In this document: positions 43,304 through 53,901 of the stretch, one piece after another
How the letters are laid out: the number at the start of each line of letters is the position of its first letter
How positions within the stretch are numbered: the stretch's first letter is position 1
Origin: Podospora pseudoanserina
Lineage: Eukaryota; Ascomycota; Sordariomycetes; Sordariales; Podosporaceae
Assembly: GCF_035222485.1 (NCBI RefSeq)
Contig: NC_085921.1
Coordinates: 1,302,001-1,366,000, forward strand
Direction of reading: 5' to 3'
DNA: 64,000 nucleotides
The notes under the pieces: generated by a model
The model's database searches: none
Told to the model about the DNA's origin: nothing
What the model saw: only the letters and a program-made list of their open reading frames with translations
Position numbers and translations under genes: made by a program

Positions 43304-44311
43304 ATGTCCGACTCCCACTCCCTAGCCCAAATCCTCATCCGCTCCGTCATCCGCGCCTTCCACACCACCCAAGAAGTCCTCGCCATCGAAGCCTTGGTCC
43401 AACACTCCTGCCTCCGCGACGACGAGCTAGCCTATCTCATGAAGATGAACACCAAAGACCTCCACCGCCTCTGCGCCTCCCTTCGCGACGCCCGGTTTTT
43501 AACCGTACATACCCGCCCGGAAGTCATCGAGGGCAAAACCCGGCCTGTCAACAGGACATACTACTACATCGACTACCAGCAAACCGTCGACGCCATCAAA
43601 TGGCGCGTCTACAAGACAGACAAGGACATGCAGGGCATTGCCAAACCACAGGACGAAAGCAAGGAGTATTCCTGCCCCAGGTGTAAATCCCAGTGGACGC
43701 AGCTGGAAGTGCTGGACAGCGTGAGCATAGAGGGGTTCTTGTGTCTACGATGCGAGGCTGTGCTTGAGAGGAGTCAAGAGCAGGAGCAACCCGGTCATCA
43801 GCAGTTGTCGAGGATGAATAACCAGTTTAAATTCATGACGGACATGCTGCAGCAGATCGACAAGGGGCTGGTGCCAGAATGCAGTTTTGACAAGGCGATT
43901 GCGGTGGCGAGACCGATTGTACGGGAGGCGATGCATGAGGTTTTGGCGAGCGTGCCGGTGGAGGATGTGGGGGGGATGGGGAAGCCGTCTGCGGTCAAGG
44001 GGTTGGCGAACACGGGGCCGAAGACGATGCAGGTTACGATCAGTGATGGGAATGAGGAGGCGGAGCTGATTGAGAGTAGGAAGAGGAAGGAGAGGTTTTT
44101 GAGGGAGAACGCGCTGCCGAGTTGGATTACGGATAGCTCGGTGCCGGCGCCGGCTGCGACGGCTGCGCCCCCGGTGGTGAGCTTTGAGATGAGGGATGCG
44201 GATGGGGGGGATGGTGGACGGGCGGGGAAGAGGGTGAAGGTGGAGGGGGAGATGAGCTTTAAGATGGAGGAGGATGAGGAGGATGATTTGGAGTTTGAGG
44301 ATGTGGTTTAG
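43304..44311 (+). CDS. TFA1: transcription initiation factor TFIIE alpha subunit
   Basis: This general RNA polymerase II factor recruits and stimulates TFIIH. The ORF gives 335 residues. The N-terminal winged-helix (TFE/IIE-alpha HTH) covers about 5-100, with LVQHSCLRDDELAYLMKM and NRTYYYIDYQQTVDAIKWR. A C4 zinc ribbon follows with Cys 124, 127, 147 and 150 (CPRC...CLRC). The C-terminal part is acidic (MEEDEEDDLEFEDVV). Yeast Tfa1 is longer (482 residues). Just past the TAG a further acidic, coding-like stretch continues in another frame to about 44526, so the true C-terminus may be longer. Identity is clear; the 3' end is uncertain. Confidence 0.93.
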   Translation: MSDSHSLAQILIRSVIRAFHTTQEVLAIEALVQHSCLRDDELAYLMKMNTKDLHRLCASLRDARFLTVHTRPEVIEGKTRPVNRTYYYIDYQQTVDAIKWRVYKTDKDMQGIAKPQDESKEYSCPRCKSQWTQLEVLDSVSIEGFLCLRCEAVLERSQEQEQPGHQQLSRMNNQFKFMTDMLQQIDKGLVPECSFDKAIAVARPIVREAMHEVLASVPVEDVGGMGKPSAVKGLANTGPKTMQVTISDGNEEAELIESRKRKERFLRENALPSWITDSSVPAPAATAAPPVVSFEMRDADGGDGGRAGKRVKVEGEMSFKMEEDEEDDLEFEDVV

Positions 44312-45385
44312 GGGGGGTTGCTGGGGTTGTAAAGGATTTTATGGGGGTCGATTCGGAGGCTGCTGGAGCGGTGGCCGTGAAGGATGAGTCTACAGATGAT
44401 GAAAAGGGTGTGGATTTGGGCAAGGATGAATCGGAGGACGATGATTCGGACGGCTACTATTCCGAGGACGACAAAACTTGGTTGGCTAATTATAGGTCAT
44501 GGTGGGAAAGAGACCGGCCATGCTGAACGAGAATACCCCTCTAGGAAGTCGTAGGGGTGGCCTCTGCTTTGAGAGAAGTGGTAGGGGAAGATGGGGATTT
44601 GGAGGCGTGGACATGGCTCGCGTTGCTGGATGTGAGCGTGGAGCGCAGCGATGGTGTGGCTGAGGGGGTGCTGGAGGAGATGTCATAAAACCTTCAGTCT
44701 GAAACACTCCCCTATGGCACCAGCGTTTTTCAATTTTTTTTTAATCTTTTGGACAGGTTATAACAAAAAGCGGAAGGTAGGCGGCATCAGCATGTGTTCT
44801 TTGCATTTTCCCATACCCAACTGACGGGGGATTCGGTTTGGGTTGTTTGGCGTTTCGGGGGGTCTGGTCTGGTCTGGTATATACCGGTTTTTTTTTTCAT
44901 GTTTTTCTTTTCACACATCTCGAAAGCTATAATTTGACGACGAGCTGTTGTGGAGCGGAAAACCAAGGCTGTGTGTGTGTGCGTGGACAACAACGGCCAA
45001 ATAGAGTGTGGTATTTGTATTTAGACAATAGGAAGGAAAGAAAAGAGAGAACAAGAACTGAGAGGAGCTCCCATTAGCTCTGATATCATCAACAGTCCCT
45101 ATCGCTCGTGTGCCTTCGCTCCAAAGCAAGCAACATTTGGAAAAAGTGTGATGAACAAGAAATGAAAACAAGCAAAAAGTAGTATTTCCTTGAAAAAGAA
45201 AAAAAAGATATCGCCTCCCTTGATACCTGAGAACCCTGCCACGCAAATAAACATAAAACAAAGAGGTAGCAACAACACCCCCAACACCTCCGCCAACCAA
45301 CCAACCGAACCCCGACCAAGCCATAGTCCCCCTTATTTACTTACTTCCCTTCCCATTCCCACCATACACCTTTTAGCCATGTTGT
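44312..45385. other. convergent spacer with an acidic out-of-frame ORF at its start
   Basis: Positions 44341-44526 encode an acidic peptide (VKDESTDDEKGVDLGKDESE...) shifted in frame relative to TFIIE alpha. The rest is simple, T- or A-rich sequence with no gene and presumably includes both 3' UTRs. Confidence 0.5.
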
Positions 45386-48300
45386 TTATACATACTTCCT
45401 CAACTGCAGCCCACACGTCAGCAAACCTGTCTCAATGTTTTCAGGTAAAAGCAAAAAGAGGTACTCACATCCAGCGTCAACGTCTCCGAACTATTGGCAG
45501 CCTGGTCCCTATACACCCCCACAAGACTCTCGCTGTGCTGAAACAGCGTCGGCTTCAAGCTGATCACAATAAACTGCATCCCCGGCCCGGCATGCTCCCG
45601 GATGTACTTTGTGATCTTTTCCACATTCGCATTATCCAGCGCGGCGTCCACCTCGTCCAGCACAAAGAACGGGCTGGGCTGGTAGCTATGAATCGCAAAC
45701 AACAGCGCCAGCGCCGCCATCGTCTTTTCGCCGCCCGACAGGTGTTCCATGTCCCGGAAGCGCTTGAGCGGCGGCATGGCGTGGTACTTGATCCCGGATA
45801 GGTACGGCGTCTCCGTGTCCTCCTCGATGTCGAGATAGGCTTGCCCACCCAAGGGGTACGCATCACTCCGCGTGAGATCCTTGTACACGTGCGTGATCTG
45901 CTCTTGGATATGGCTGAAGGCCTTGTTAAAGAGCTCGAACCGCTGCTGTTTGACTCTAGAAAACGCGTCGCGGGCTTCTTTGAGGGCGGTTTTGCTGTCT
46001 TCCCAATCCTTGTCAGTTGACTGGAGCCGGGTCTTGACCGACTCGAGACGCTCCATGGCGCGCATGTTGGGGTTGAGCTTCTCGAGCTCGGTCGTGAGGG
46101 AAGATATGCGCTCTTGGAGCTTATCTTCAAAGTCATCGTCTGAGTCTTTGAGGTCGTCGTCGAGGTTGTCAAAGTTGATTTCGATGCCGTAGTCGTCCAT
46201 GGCCGCCTCGAGGACCTCGTCCGCCTCGGCGTCTTCGTCCATGTCGACGTCCATGGCGTCTTGGTCTTTCTGGAGGAGGACGTCTTCGTTGGGGATGTCG
46301 TCTAGAGAACCCTGCTTAAGGGGGATCTGGATCTGCTCCAACTTGCAGCGGCGCAGGAGGGCGAACTTGCCGGCGCTGTTCTTTTGGACGACGGACTCGA
46401 GGTTGGAGATTTCTTTTAGTCGGGCGTCGATGTCTTTGCTTCTTCCTTGGAGGTCGGCCTTGGCTTCCGAGACCTTCTTGGTCTTTTCGGCGTGTCTGGT
46501 CCGGACAACCTCTAGGCTTTCGGAGAGGGCTTCGAGCTCGTCTTGGTCTTGGCCCATGGTTTCCTCAATGTTGCTCTTTTCCTCCTGGTATGACTGGACT
46601 TCCTGTTGGTGCCGCTTGAGTTGTTGCTCCATGTTCTTTACTCGTTCAGTGCTGGAGCTGAGCTGTGACGTCTCCCAGCTCAAGCTGTTTTGAATGCTCT
46701 TCTTCTGGATGTCAAATGCCTGGCGCTTCTGGGCAGCCTCCTGCTCCAAAGTCCCTTGCTGGGCCTCGTAGTCACGAATGTTCTCATATCCAAGCCTCTT
46801 GCAGAAGTCGGCGTAGATCTTATCTTCGACGCCCTGAATGGCCTTTTCGAACTTCCCCACGGTTGCCCGGGTACGCTCCAGCTCGCCCTTCTTGTCGTCG
46901 AATTTGGGCTGGAAGCTCGCCAGTTCCTGCTTCGCGTTGTCGAGCTCCTTTAGCTTACTCTTAAGATTCTTTTCAAAGGCAGCCAACTCGCTCTTTTGCA
47001 GGCGAAGACGCTGCTCCAGAGAGGCAATCTCGTTCTGGAGGTTGTCCTCAGTGCCTCGCCGTCCCGCTCGTGGCAACTTGGCAATGTCGTCCTTGAACTT
47101 CTCAGCCAAACGCGTGAGATTCTCAACATCAACCTGCTCGAACCGGCGCTTATTGCCCTTGTCCTCATTCAAGCGACCACCCGTCATGGTACCGGCCTTG
47201 TGAATCACGTAGCCTTGCAGTGTCACAGCCTTGACCTGGATCTTCTTGCCGTAGACAATCTCCTTGGCCACCTCGAGGTTGTCACAGACCACGGACCCGC
47301 CGCAGGCATAGGCAATCGCCCGCTCCAGCGTTGGATCAAAGTCGATGGTGTCAATGGTCAATCTGGCACCCGCAATGCCCTTGACGGCAGAGTTTGAGGT
47401 GTTTACCTTGATGTTGTCCAACGGAATGAAGGTCATGGAGGGGAGCCGACCGTCCTTGAGAAACTGGATGCAGTCAACAGCTGTCTTCTCGGTGTCGACA
47501 ATCACCCCGTCGAATTCGCGACCAAGGGCAGTGATGACCGCCTCGTCGTACTTCTTCTGTTTCGGCTTGCAAAGCTCACCAACTCGCCCGCGAACACCAG
47601 GGTAGATGCGTTTGAGGTCGCTGATAATGTTGCGCGTCCTTGTCTCCCTCTCATTCTGCCGCCTGCCCATGTCCGCATCTTCGAGTTTCCTCAGGACGTC
47701 GCGGAGCTTCTCCTCAAGTTCAGTGTGGGTGTTATTGATCCTAATACGCTCCGACTGAACACTGTTGTACTCCTTTTTCTTGGCGTCGATCTCCGTTGTA
47801 ATCTGCCTGATGAAGTCTTGACAAGCATCCCGGCGTTCTGTGATGACCCGGACCTCACCCTGCAGTTTGTCGATGCTGGCTTCGAAGTTGTCTATCCTGC
47901 CACCAAGACTGTTGAATGTCGCCTCGTCGCTCTTCAATTGTCGTCGCAGATTATCCAGCTTTTGTCGATTGTCTGTTGACCTCTTCATCGCCTCTGCTTG
48001 CAGCTTGTCGTATTCTTTCCTGTCCGCATCGCTGAGCTCCTTGCCCTGCTTCTTCAGCGTTTCGGCCCATTGCTTCTCAAACTGTCGTTGCGCTTTTTCC
48101 ACTTGTGCCAAGTCCTTTGTGTACTTTTGCACAGCCGCCGTCTTCTCGTCGCGGAGTTCCTTAAGATCGGCAATCCTCTTTCGTAGCATTTCCATATCCC
48201 GGGAGCTCTGTGTGATCTTCTCATCAATTGGTACCAGGCTGTTTTCTCTTTCCTCAATGCTCTTTTCCTTGGCCTTGATCGTCTTCTCGATCTTGTGCAC

Positions 48301-49295
48301 CTCACGGGCAACGCTGGTTTGTTCCTTGCGCGCAGCCTCCAGCCTCTTTTCGAATGTCTCAACGTTTCGGCGGAACTCCTTGAGATTCTCCTGGTGCTCT
48401 TGAATCTGGGCGCTTGACTCATCCATCACCCGTTGAAAGTGGTACAGCTTCCACAGAATGTGAGTGATAACGGCCTCGTCCCTTTCCTCTGTCTTCTTCT
48501 GGAAGTTCTCGGCCTCCTTCTTTTGCTCCTGATACTGCTTGATCTCGCCATTGATGCCTCTTCTTCTGATGAGTTGAAAGTTTTGGTTTTCGAGAGCCTG
48601 CTCTTCCTCGGCCTGGAGTTTCTCGTACTCGGCCTTGTATTCCAAACTACCCGAGATCTGCTCGATCAAGCGTGTGAGGTCCTGTGGTGACTGCGCAGCG
48701 ATGGCCTCGACATCACCTTGGAACACCAAAAAGTTGCGCGCCTTGATCAGGATGTTCTCCGCCTCGAGGGCCTCGTTGTACTGCTGGGCGGTAACCACGC
48801 GGTCGTTGATTCGGTACTCGCTAGAACCGTTGCTCGTGATCGTGCGCTTCCAACTTTGCTCATCACCGGCATCATCTTCGTACACGGCCATCACCCAGGC
48901 GGATTTGGGGTCGTTTCTCGTCGCTCTTTGCGAAGAGCCATCGTCATCGCCATTCTCGACGCCGTTGGTGTGGCCATTGGTGGCTGGTGCAGCTGTGCCA
49001 TCGTCTTGGATCTTCGAAGTTTTCATGACCCGGCCGCGATAAACCAGGTCGCGAAGGTGCGACGATCGCAGATGTGACGATTTGATGCCCAGGACGAAGG
49101 AGATGGCGTCCATCGAGTTGGATTTACCGGAGCCATTGGGACCGATGATGGAGGTGAAGTAGGAGTCGCCAAACAAGAGTGTGTGGTGGCCCTTGTAGGA
49201 CTTGAAGTCTTTGAAAGCACTGTTAGCTTTAACCTACAAGACATAGCCAGCAGGTATCACGTACTGAAAAGCTCGAGGCGAAGGAGCTTCCCCAT
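45386..49295 (-). CDS. SMC1: cohesin subunit SMC1
   Basis: This is the ATPase arm of cohesin, which pairs with SMC3 to hold sister chromatids. Exons are 49295-49265, 49208-45469 and 45403-45386, giving 1262 residues. The 56-bp first intron uses acceptor CAAAG, which alone restores ELFNFKSYKGHH; an upstream TAACAG would shift the frame. The 65-bp last intron leaves an 18-base final exon (LRKYV). Walker A GPNGSGKS is at about 33-40. Long coiled coils flank a hinge at roughly 530-680. The signature LSGGEK is near 1167 and Walker B FFVLDEVDAALD near 1191-1202. The length is standard for SMC1. Confidence 0.96.
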
Positions 49296-49644
49296 GGTCG
49301 CGGTGGCCCCGACACGCGGAGCGGGATGTTGTCGAAGAGTCGCGTCAAATGGAGGGGATTCGCAAGGGCAATTGCGCGGTCAAATGGCCCGTAAAAATAG
49401 TGGCGCGACGGTCGGGACGAAAACGCGCGCAGAAATAGATACGAGAAGAAAAAGAAGTGTTGGTGAAGCAGTCTTCAATCGCGCCAGGACCATAACTGAA
49501 CGGCCTGAATTTACCATCGCGACGGGAAGGGCGCCGTTATGGTGGGGGAGCGGGTGCACGTGCCATATCTGTCTAAAGGGTTAGGGTTAGTTGGCGCTCT
49601 GTAGCCATGTGTAAGATGACGGTCTGCTTGAAGAGCGAGTGTAG

Positions 49645-49704
49645 CTCAAGAGCTATTCTAGTTGCTTAAGAGCTATGCTAGTTTCTCAAGAGCTACGTTA
49701 GTTG
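49645..49704. repeat. 20-bp minisatellite, three copies
   Basis: Three adjoining imperfect units: CTCAAGAGCTATTCTAGTTG, CTTAAGAGCTATGCTAGTTT and CTCAAGAGCTACGTTAGTTG. A fourth partial match may precede them. Confidence 0.85.
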
Positions 49705-49812
49705 ATATTGCTTTGGACTATGGTTGGTGCATTCGTGAGCACTACGCTGTAGACAAGTAAGGCAACGCACATTGTATTCTGAACCATAGGTACCTGACAA
49801 AAAAGTCAGTCT

Positions 49813-49880
49813 GCCTCGAAAGATAGTTCGTAATATGCCTTGAAAGATAGTCAGTATGCCTTCAGAGATAGTCAAGAGGC
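49813..49880. repeat. degenerate ~21-24-bp tandem repeat
   Basis: Successive units start GCCTCGAAAGATAGTTCGTA, GCCTTGAAAGATAGTCAGTA and GCCTTCAGAGATAGTCAAGA. Unit length varies slightly. The core GCCTTGAAAGATAGT resembles words in the repeat downstream of GPC1 (52600-52720). Confidence 0.7.
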
Positions 49881-50668
49881 CTATCAACTATCTTCCCAAG
49901 CATAGCTCAGAATATGGATATGTGTTGATTTGATACTTTTGCAGTGCCAATCATTTGTCCACAGCATGGCACTCATGAAGTTGCTGTTTCACGGAGATGA
50001 TTGACATGTGAAAGGTAAACATCCGACTATTAATGCAAAGCTGCCTTTTTACTTCCAAATGGGCACTCATGTCTGGCTACCTGAATATGGAGTCATCTGA
50101 TCGAAGCAGAGCTGCGATGCAACCGGCAGGCAATTTGAGGTCCAAATGGAGGTCCACCTCGTCAAAGGACGGGACCGAAGCCAAGTCCTGTTCCATGATG
50201 GTGGGTGCCGTTTCAAGCCTTCTGGCCACTGGGCGAAGCCCCTCAGAGCACGCCCAGCGCTGCAGCCAGTGAGGGCAGGGGTCTGGGGGCCTGGGGCAGA
50301 CGCTAAATATGCAGCAACAACGTCAACACCACCTTTCTTCTCCGCTTTCTTGGTTGTCCAAGTCAGGTCTGGTGGTTGCATCACAAGCTGCCAACTCTGC
50401 CCACGACGGTGTCACCCTCACCCTCACCCTCACCTTCTTAACTCATGTCTGACTGATTTGTTGTCCACCTGCCCCTCTCTGACGTTGCTCCATCTACTCA
50501 CTTCAGGCAGCGCACCAGGCACCAAAGCTGTTCCACTTTCTTTTAGACCCAACCTCTGCGACAAAGAGGCCACCGGCCACATATATCCCCTCCACTCCTC
50601 GACTGAAATATTGGACACGGTCCGCGTTTAAGGATACTTTACAGACATTCGAGATCAAGACCGCAATC

Positions 50669-52300
50669 ATGGCCGAGCCAGAAGTCGCATCAACAGACAG
50701 CGAAGCTGTCCCTACACCAGAAAACAGCACCCCCCTCGATGATGCCTCTCCTCTCGAAGAACATGTCCCCTCCATCGATACGCCAACCCTCGCGCCCACC
50801 TCCCCCGAGTCCCGTCTCTCTCGAAACCCTTCATTCTCCGGCAGCAGCAGCACCTACCAAGAAGACTGGGACTCCAATTTCCCCCCTCTGGACCGCCTAA
50901 CTGTCTTGGAGCTGCTCGATAACTTCACCCTCCCACAACAGCTTGAGAAACTCCAGAAGGGCATCTCGGCCCAGACTGAGAAAGTGCGCAAGTCCCGCGA
51001 AGCCTTCAACACCAAATCCCGCCAAGCCCGCGAGCGCATGGTAGACGAATGGCGCCGTCGTGTCCCCTCTGCTGAAGAGCAGCTCGACCGGTACCGCAAG
51101 CGCATGAGGAACTCGGTCGACAAACTCGGGAAACGCTGGAACGACACCAAAGCTATCACCCTCCGCGAGAAGATCTCGTTCATCTTCGGTGTCATGAACA
51201 TTTTTGTCTCGGGGTATCTAATCGGCGGCTGGCCAGAGTACATGCACTGGTGGTACACCATCCAGATCTTGTATTTTATGCCTATTCGCTTCTACACCTA
51301 CCACAAGCGGGGATATCACTACTTTCTTGCCGACCTCTGCTACTTTGTCAACTTTCTCCTGTTGTTATCCGTTTGGGTCTTTCCAAAGAGTAAACGGCTG
51401 TTTACAGCCGTGTACTGCCTCGCATTTGGAAACAACGCCGTGGCAATCATCATGTGGCGCAACTCGCTGGTCTTCCACTCGTTTGATAAAGTCACCTCGC
51501 TCTTCATCCACATCATGCCCTGCGCGACGTTGCACTGCATCGTTCACTTAATCTCCCCCGAACACCAAGCTTCTCGCTTCCCAGCCATTTACACAATCAA
51601 GCACTCTCCCGCTGGCTCGCCAACCGCTTACGCCAACGTCCTGAGCATGCTAGCCTGGTCCACAATCCCGTACGCGATCTGGCAGTTGAGTTACTACTTT
51701 TTTATCACCGTCCGCCGGAGAGACAAAATCGCCGCCGGCCGCCCGACATCCTTCACCTGGCTTAGGCAATCGTATTCCAAAGTCTGGATCGGAAAGTTTG
51801 TGTTGGGGCTCCCGGAGGCGTTGCAGGAGCCAGCGTTCATGTTTATACAATATGCATACGCGGTCCTGACGATGCTACCGTGCAGCCTGTGGTTTTACTA
51901 CAGGTGGGCGAGTGCGGGTTTTTTGGGAGTGGTTTTTGTTTGGTCGGTGTACAATGGGGCGACGTATTATATTGACGTTTTTGGAAAGAGGTTTCAGAAG
52001 GAGCTGGAGGCGATGAGGAAGGAGGTGGAGAGGTGGCAGGGTGAGCATGAGGGGTTGGTTGGTAGCGGCGGGGGGGGTGATCATGGGGAGGAGAAGAAGG
52101 TTGGGCTTGGGGAGGGGATTAGTGGGAAGGTGCTGGATGAAAGGAGGGAGGGGGATGAGGATGGGGGGAGTGGGTTGGATAATATTCCGCTGTTGAATGA
52201 TGAACGGCCGGCGGCGGCGATGGTTACGGGGTTGGAGGTTGGTGATGGGGGGGCGAGGGATGTGGCTAGGGAGAGGAGGCAGGGGAGGGGGGGGGTTTAA
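50669..52300 (+). CDS. GPC1: glycerophosphocholine acyltransferase Gpc1
   Basis: Gpc1 is a membrane enzyme that adds an acyl chain from acyl-CoA to glycerophosphocholine, making lysophosphatidylcholine in phosphatidylcholine remodelling. A single exon encodes 543 residues. The N-terminal ~80 residues are acidic and disordered, followed by a charged helical segment (QQLEKLQKGISAQTEKVRKS). Membrane segments start near ISFIFGVMNIFVSGYLIGGW. Family motifs include YHYFLADLCYFVNFLLLLSV, FGNNAVAIIMWRNSLVFHSF DK, HIMP and LPEALQEPAFMFIQYAYAV. The C-terminal ~110 residues are charged, Gly-rich and disordered. It probably sits in the ER membrane with eight or so spans. Confidence 0.94.
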   Translation: MAEPEVASTDSEAVPTPENSTPLDDASPLEEHVPSIDTPTLAPTSPESRLSRNPSFSGSSSTYQEDWDSNFPPLDRLTVLELLDNFTLPQQLEKLQKGISAQTEKVRKSREAFNTKSRQARERMVDEWRRRVPSAEEQLDRYRKRMRNSVDKLGKRWNDTKAITLREKISFIFGVMNIFVSGYLIGGWPEYMHWWYTIQILYFMPIRFYTYHKRGYHYFLADLCYFVNFLLLLSVWVFPKSKRLFTAVYCLAFGNNAVAIIMWRNSLVFHSFDKVTSLFIHIMPCATLHCIVHLISPEHQASRFPAIYTIKHSPAGSPTAYANVLSMLAWSTIPYAIWQLSYYFFITVRRRDKIAAGRPTSFTWLRQSYSKVWIGKFVLGLPEALQEPAFMFIQYAYAVLTMLPCSLWFYYRWASAGFLGVVFVWSVYNGATYYIDVFGKRFQKELEAMRKEVERWQGEHEGLVGSGGGGDHGEEKKVGLGEGISGKVLDERREGDEDGGSGLDNIPLLNDERPAAAMVTGLEVGDGGARDVARERRQGRGGV

Positions 52301-52599
52301 TTTTGTTTTTCGAGGAGGGAAGGGATGGATGGTTTTTTTTTTGTTTTTCATTTGTGGTCTCGTGTGTGTGTCTGGCGTTGTTGTTGTTGTGGTTGTTGTT
52401 GGAATAGGTTAGATTGTGGATTTTGGTTCGGATATATACCCCCGCTTCTTCTTTATTGACATGAGAGAATAATGAGTCTGTTGCAATATTATGTTTGACT
52501 TTCGATGAGAATGTGGCATCTTTTGTGAGTTTGCACGTCGTGGGAAGTGAAATTAAGGCCTTAAATAGTAGTTAATGGAGCGTAAAAGAAAGTTGTAGG

Positions 52600-52680
52600 C
52601 CTTGAAAAGGAACTAACAGGACTTGAAAAGAACTAACAGGACTTGAAAAGAACTAACAGGACTTGAAAAGAACCAACAGA
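52600..52680. repeat. 20-bp minisatellite, about four copies
   Basis: The unit ACTTGAAAAGAACTAACAGG is repeated almost perfectly: one 21-base variant, two identical copies and one copy ending AACCAACAGA. More diverged relatives (CTTTAAAAGATAAAAGATGG, GGCTTTGAAGATAGTAAAAA) continue to about 52725. Confidence 0.9.
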
Positions 52681-53526
52681 CTTTAAAAGATAAAAGATGG
52701 TCGACAGGGCTTTGAAGATAGTAAAAAGGCCTACTGCTTCTTGGTCTTTTTTTTTCTTTTTTTTTTTTTTTGGGGGAGATAGTTTACAATGATATGCGTT
52801 GACTTACATTGCCCATTATTGTATCCAGAGCGTGACTGGGTAAGGATTTAGGAGAAGATCATTTGGATGAGCGAGGTTGCCATCGACGTAAAGGGCAACA
52901 ACAGGCCAGCTTCATTTCAAGCTCAGTAAAAACTCGGGATAAAAGCATCTGATCATGGAAACTAGCAAGATACCCTTTCACTTCGAGCCGAATAAAGACT
53001 CCTGCCGCAATCACACACACCGACTCCATAATAAAGCATGAGATGAGAAGCAAATCCATTTCATGTAACTACACCACCTACCACCATCAACACCACCCAC
53101 CCACCCAGCTACAAAGCGCAATCATGACCTGGTTTCCAATAATGTACAACAAACAAGCCCCGCTTATCCCCCAAAAAAAAAAAATTAATGAACCAAGCGC
53201 CATAACAATTAAAAAAAAGTCAATTAATAAACAACCCATGAATCCCGCTTTCATACTCTAGCAAGAAAGAAAAGAAAAAAAGACATAACCCAACACCTCC
53301 TCCCACCAACCAAACCATGATAAACAAATTCCGCTTTGTTGAAAGAAAGATGGCAAAAAGAGCCCCGGGTATTGACCACCACATCCCATCCAGATGTCCC
53401 ATGTTACCCAGCCAGCTCCATTCCATCCATCAATCCCCCCTTCCATATCCATGATGATCGATTGATCCCTTTAACCCCAACCGACCCACCGACCCAAAGC
53501 CAAACCAGAGACACCATCATCATCAA

Positions 53527-53552
53527 CACCACCACCACCACCACCACCACCA
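53527..53552. repeat. CAC/ACC trinucleotide microsatellite
   Basis: About eight uninterrupted ACC/CAC triplets in non-coding DNA. Confidence 0.85.
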
Positions 53553-53901
53553 AACACCCAACACACTTGCTTTTGATTGAAAGAGCTCCGTTTCTCCCCC
53601 AAGTGTTGTCGTCGTCGTGTGTCATCCACCTCGTAAGTTTCGTGTCATGGTGTACACTAAAAAAAACCTGTCAGTCGCTTGCCCCTTCCATATATGAAAA
53701 AAGGGGAGGAGAAACTAACAAATCTCAATTGAGAGAAAAGAGAGAAAAATCCATCTCCTGCTCGCTGCAAGCAAAGATAAACACTTTCTTCCCGCTGATT
53801 CCCCGCCCCCAACTCCAAAAGCCACTTGTTCGGCGTCTGGCTCAAGAAAGCATGTGAAAATCACTAACCCTTTCACCTAATAACCCCCCACTCCTGCAAC
53901 C

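Larger units (their letters stand above)
49296..50668. promoter_or_regulatory. divergent SMC1/GPC1 intergenic region with minisatellites
   Basis: This holds the promoters of SMC1 (minus) and GPC1 (plus). No gene is seen. It contains two short tandem-repeat blocks at 49645-49704 and about 49813-49880, and a CACCCT repeat near 50410-50435. Confidence 0.5.
52301..53872. other. convergent spacer with tandem repeats
   Basis: No gene is seen between the GPC1 and CDH1 3' ends. It contains a G/T-rich GPC1 3' flank, the 20-bp tandem repeat at 52600-52680, an oligo-T tract near 52747-52772 and a CAC/ACC microsatellite near 53527-53552. Confidence 0.6.

Noticed and set aside
49576-49592. GGGTTAGGGTTAG, like telomere repeats
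   Set aside because: Fewer than three TTAGGG units; too short to be an interstitial telomere tract.
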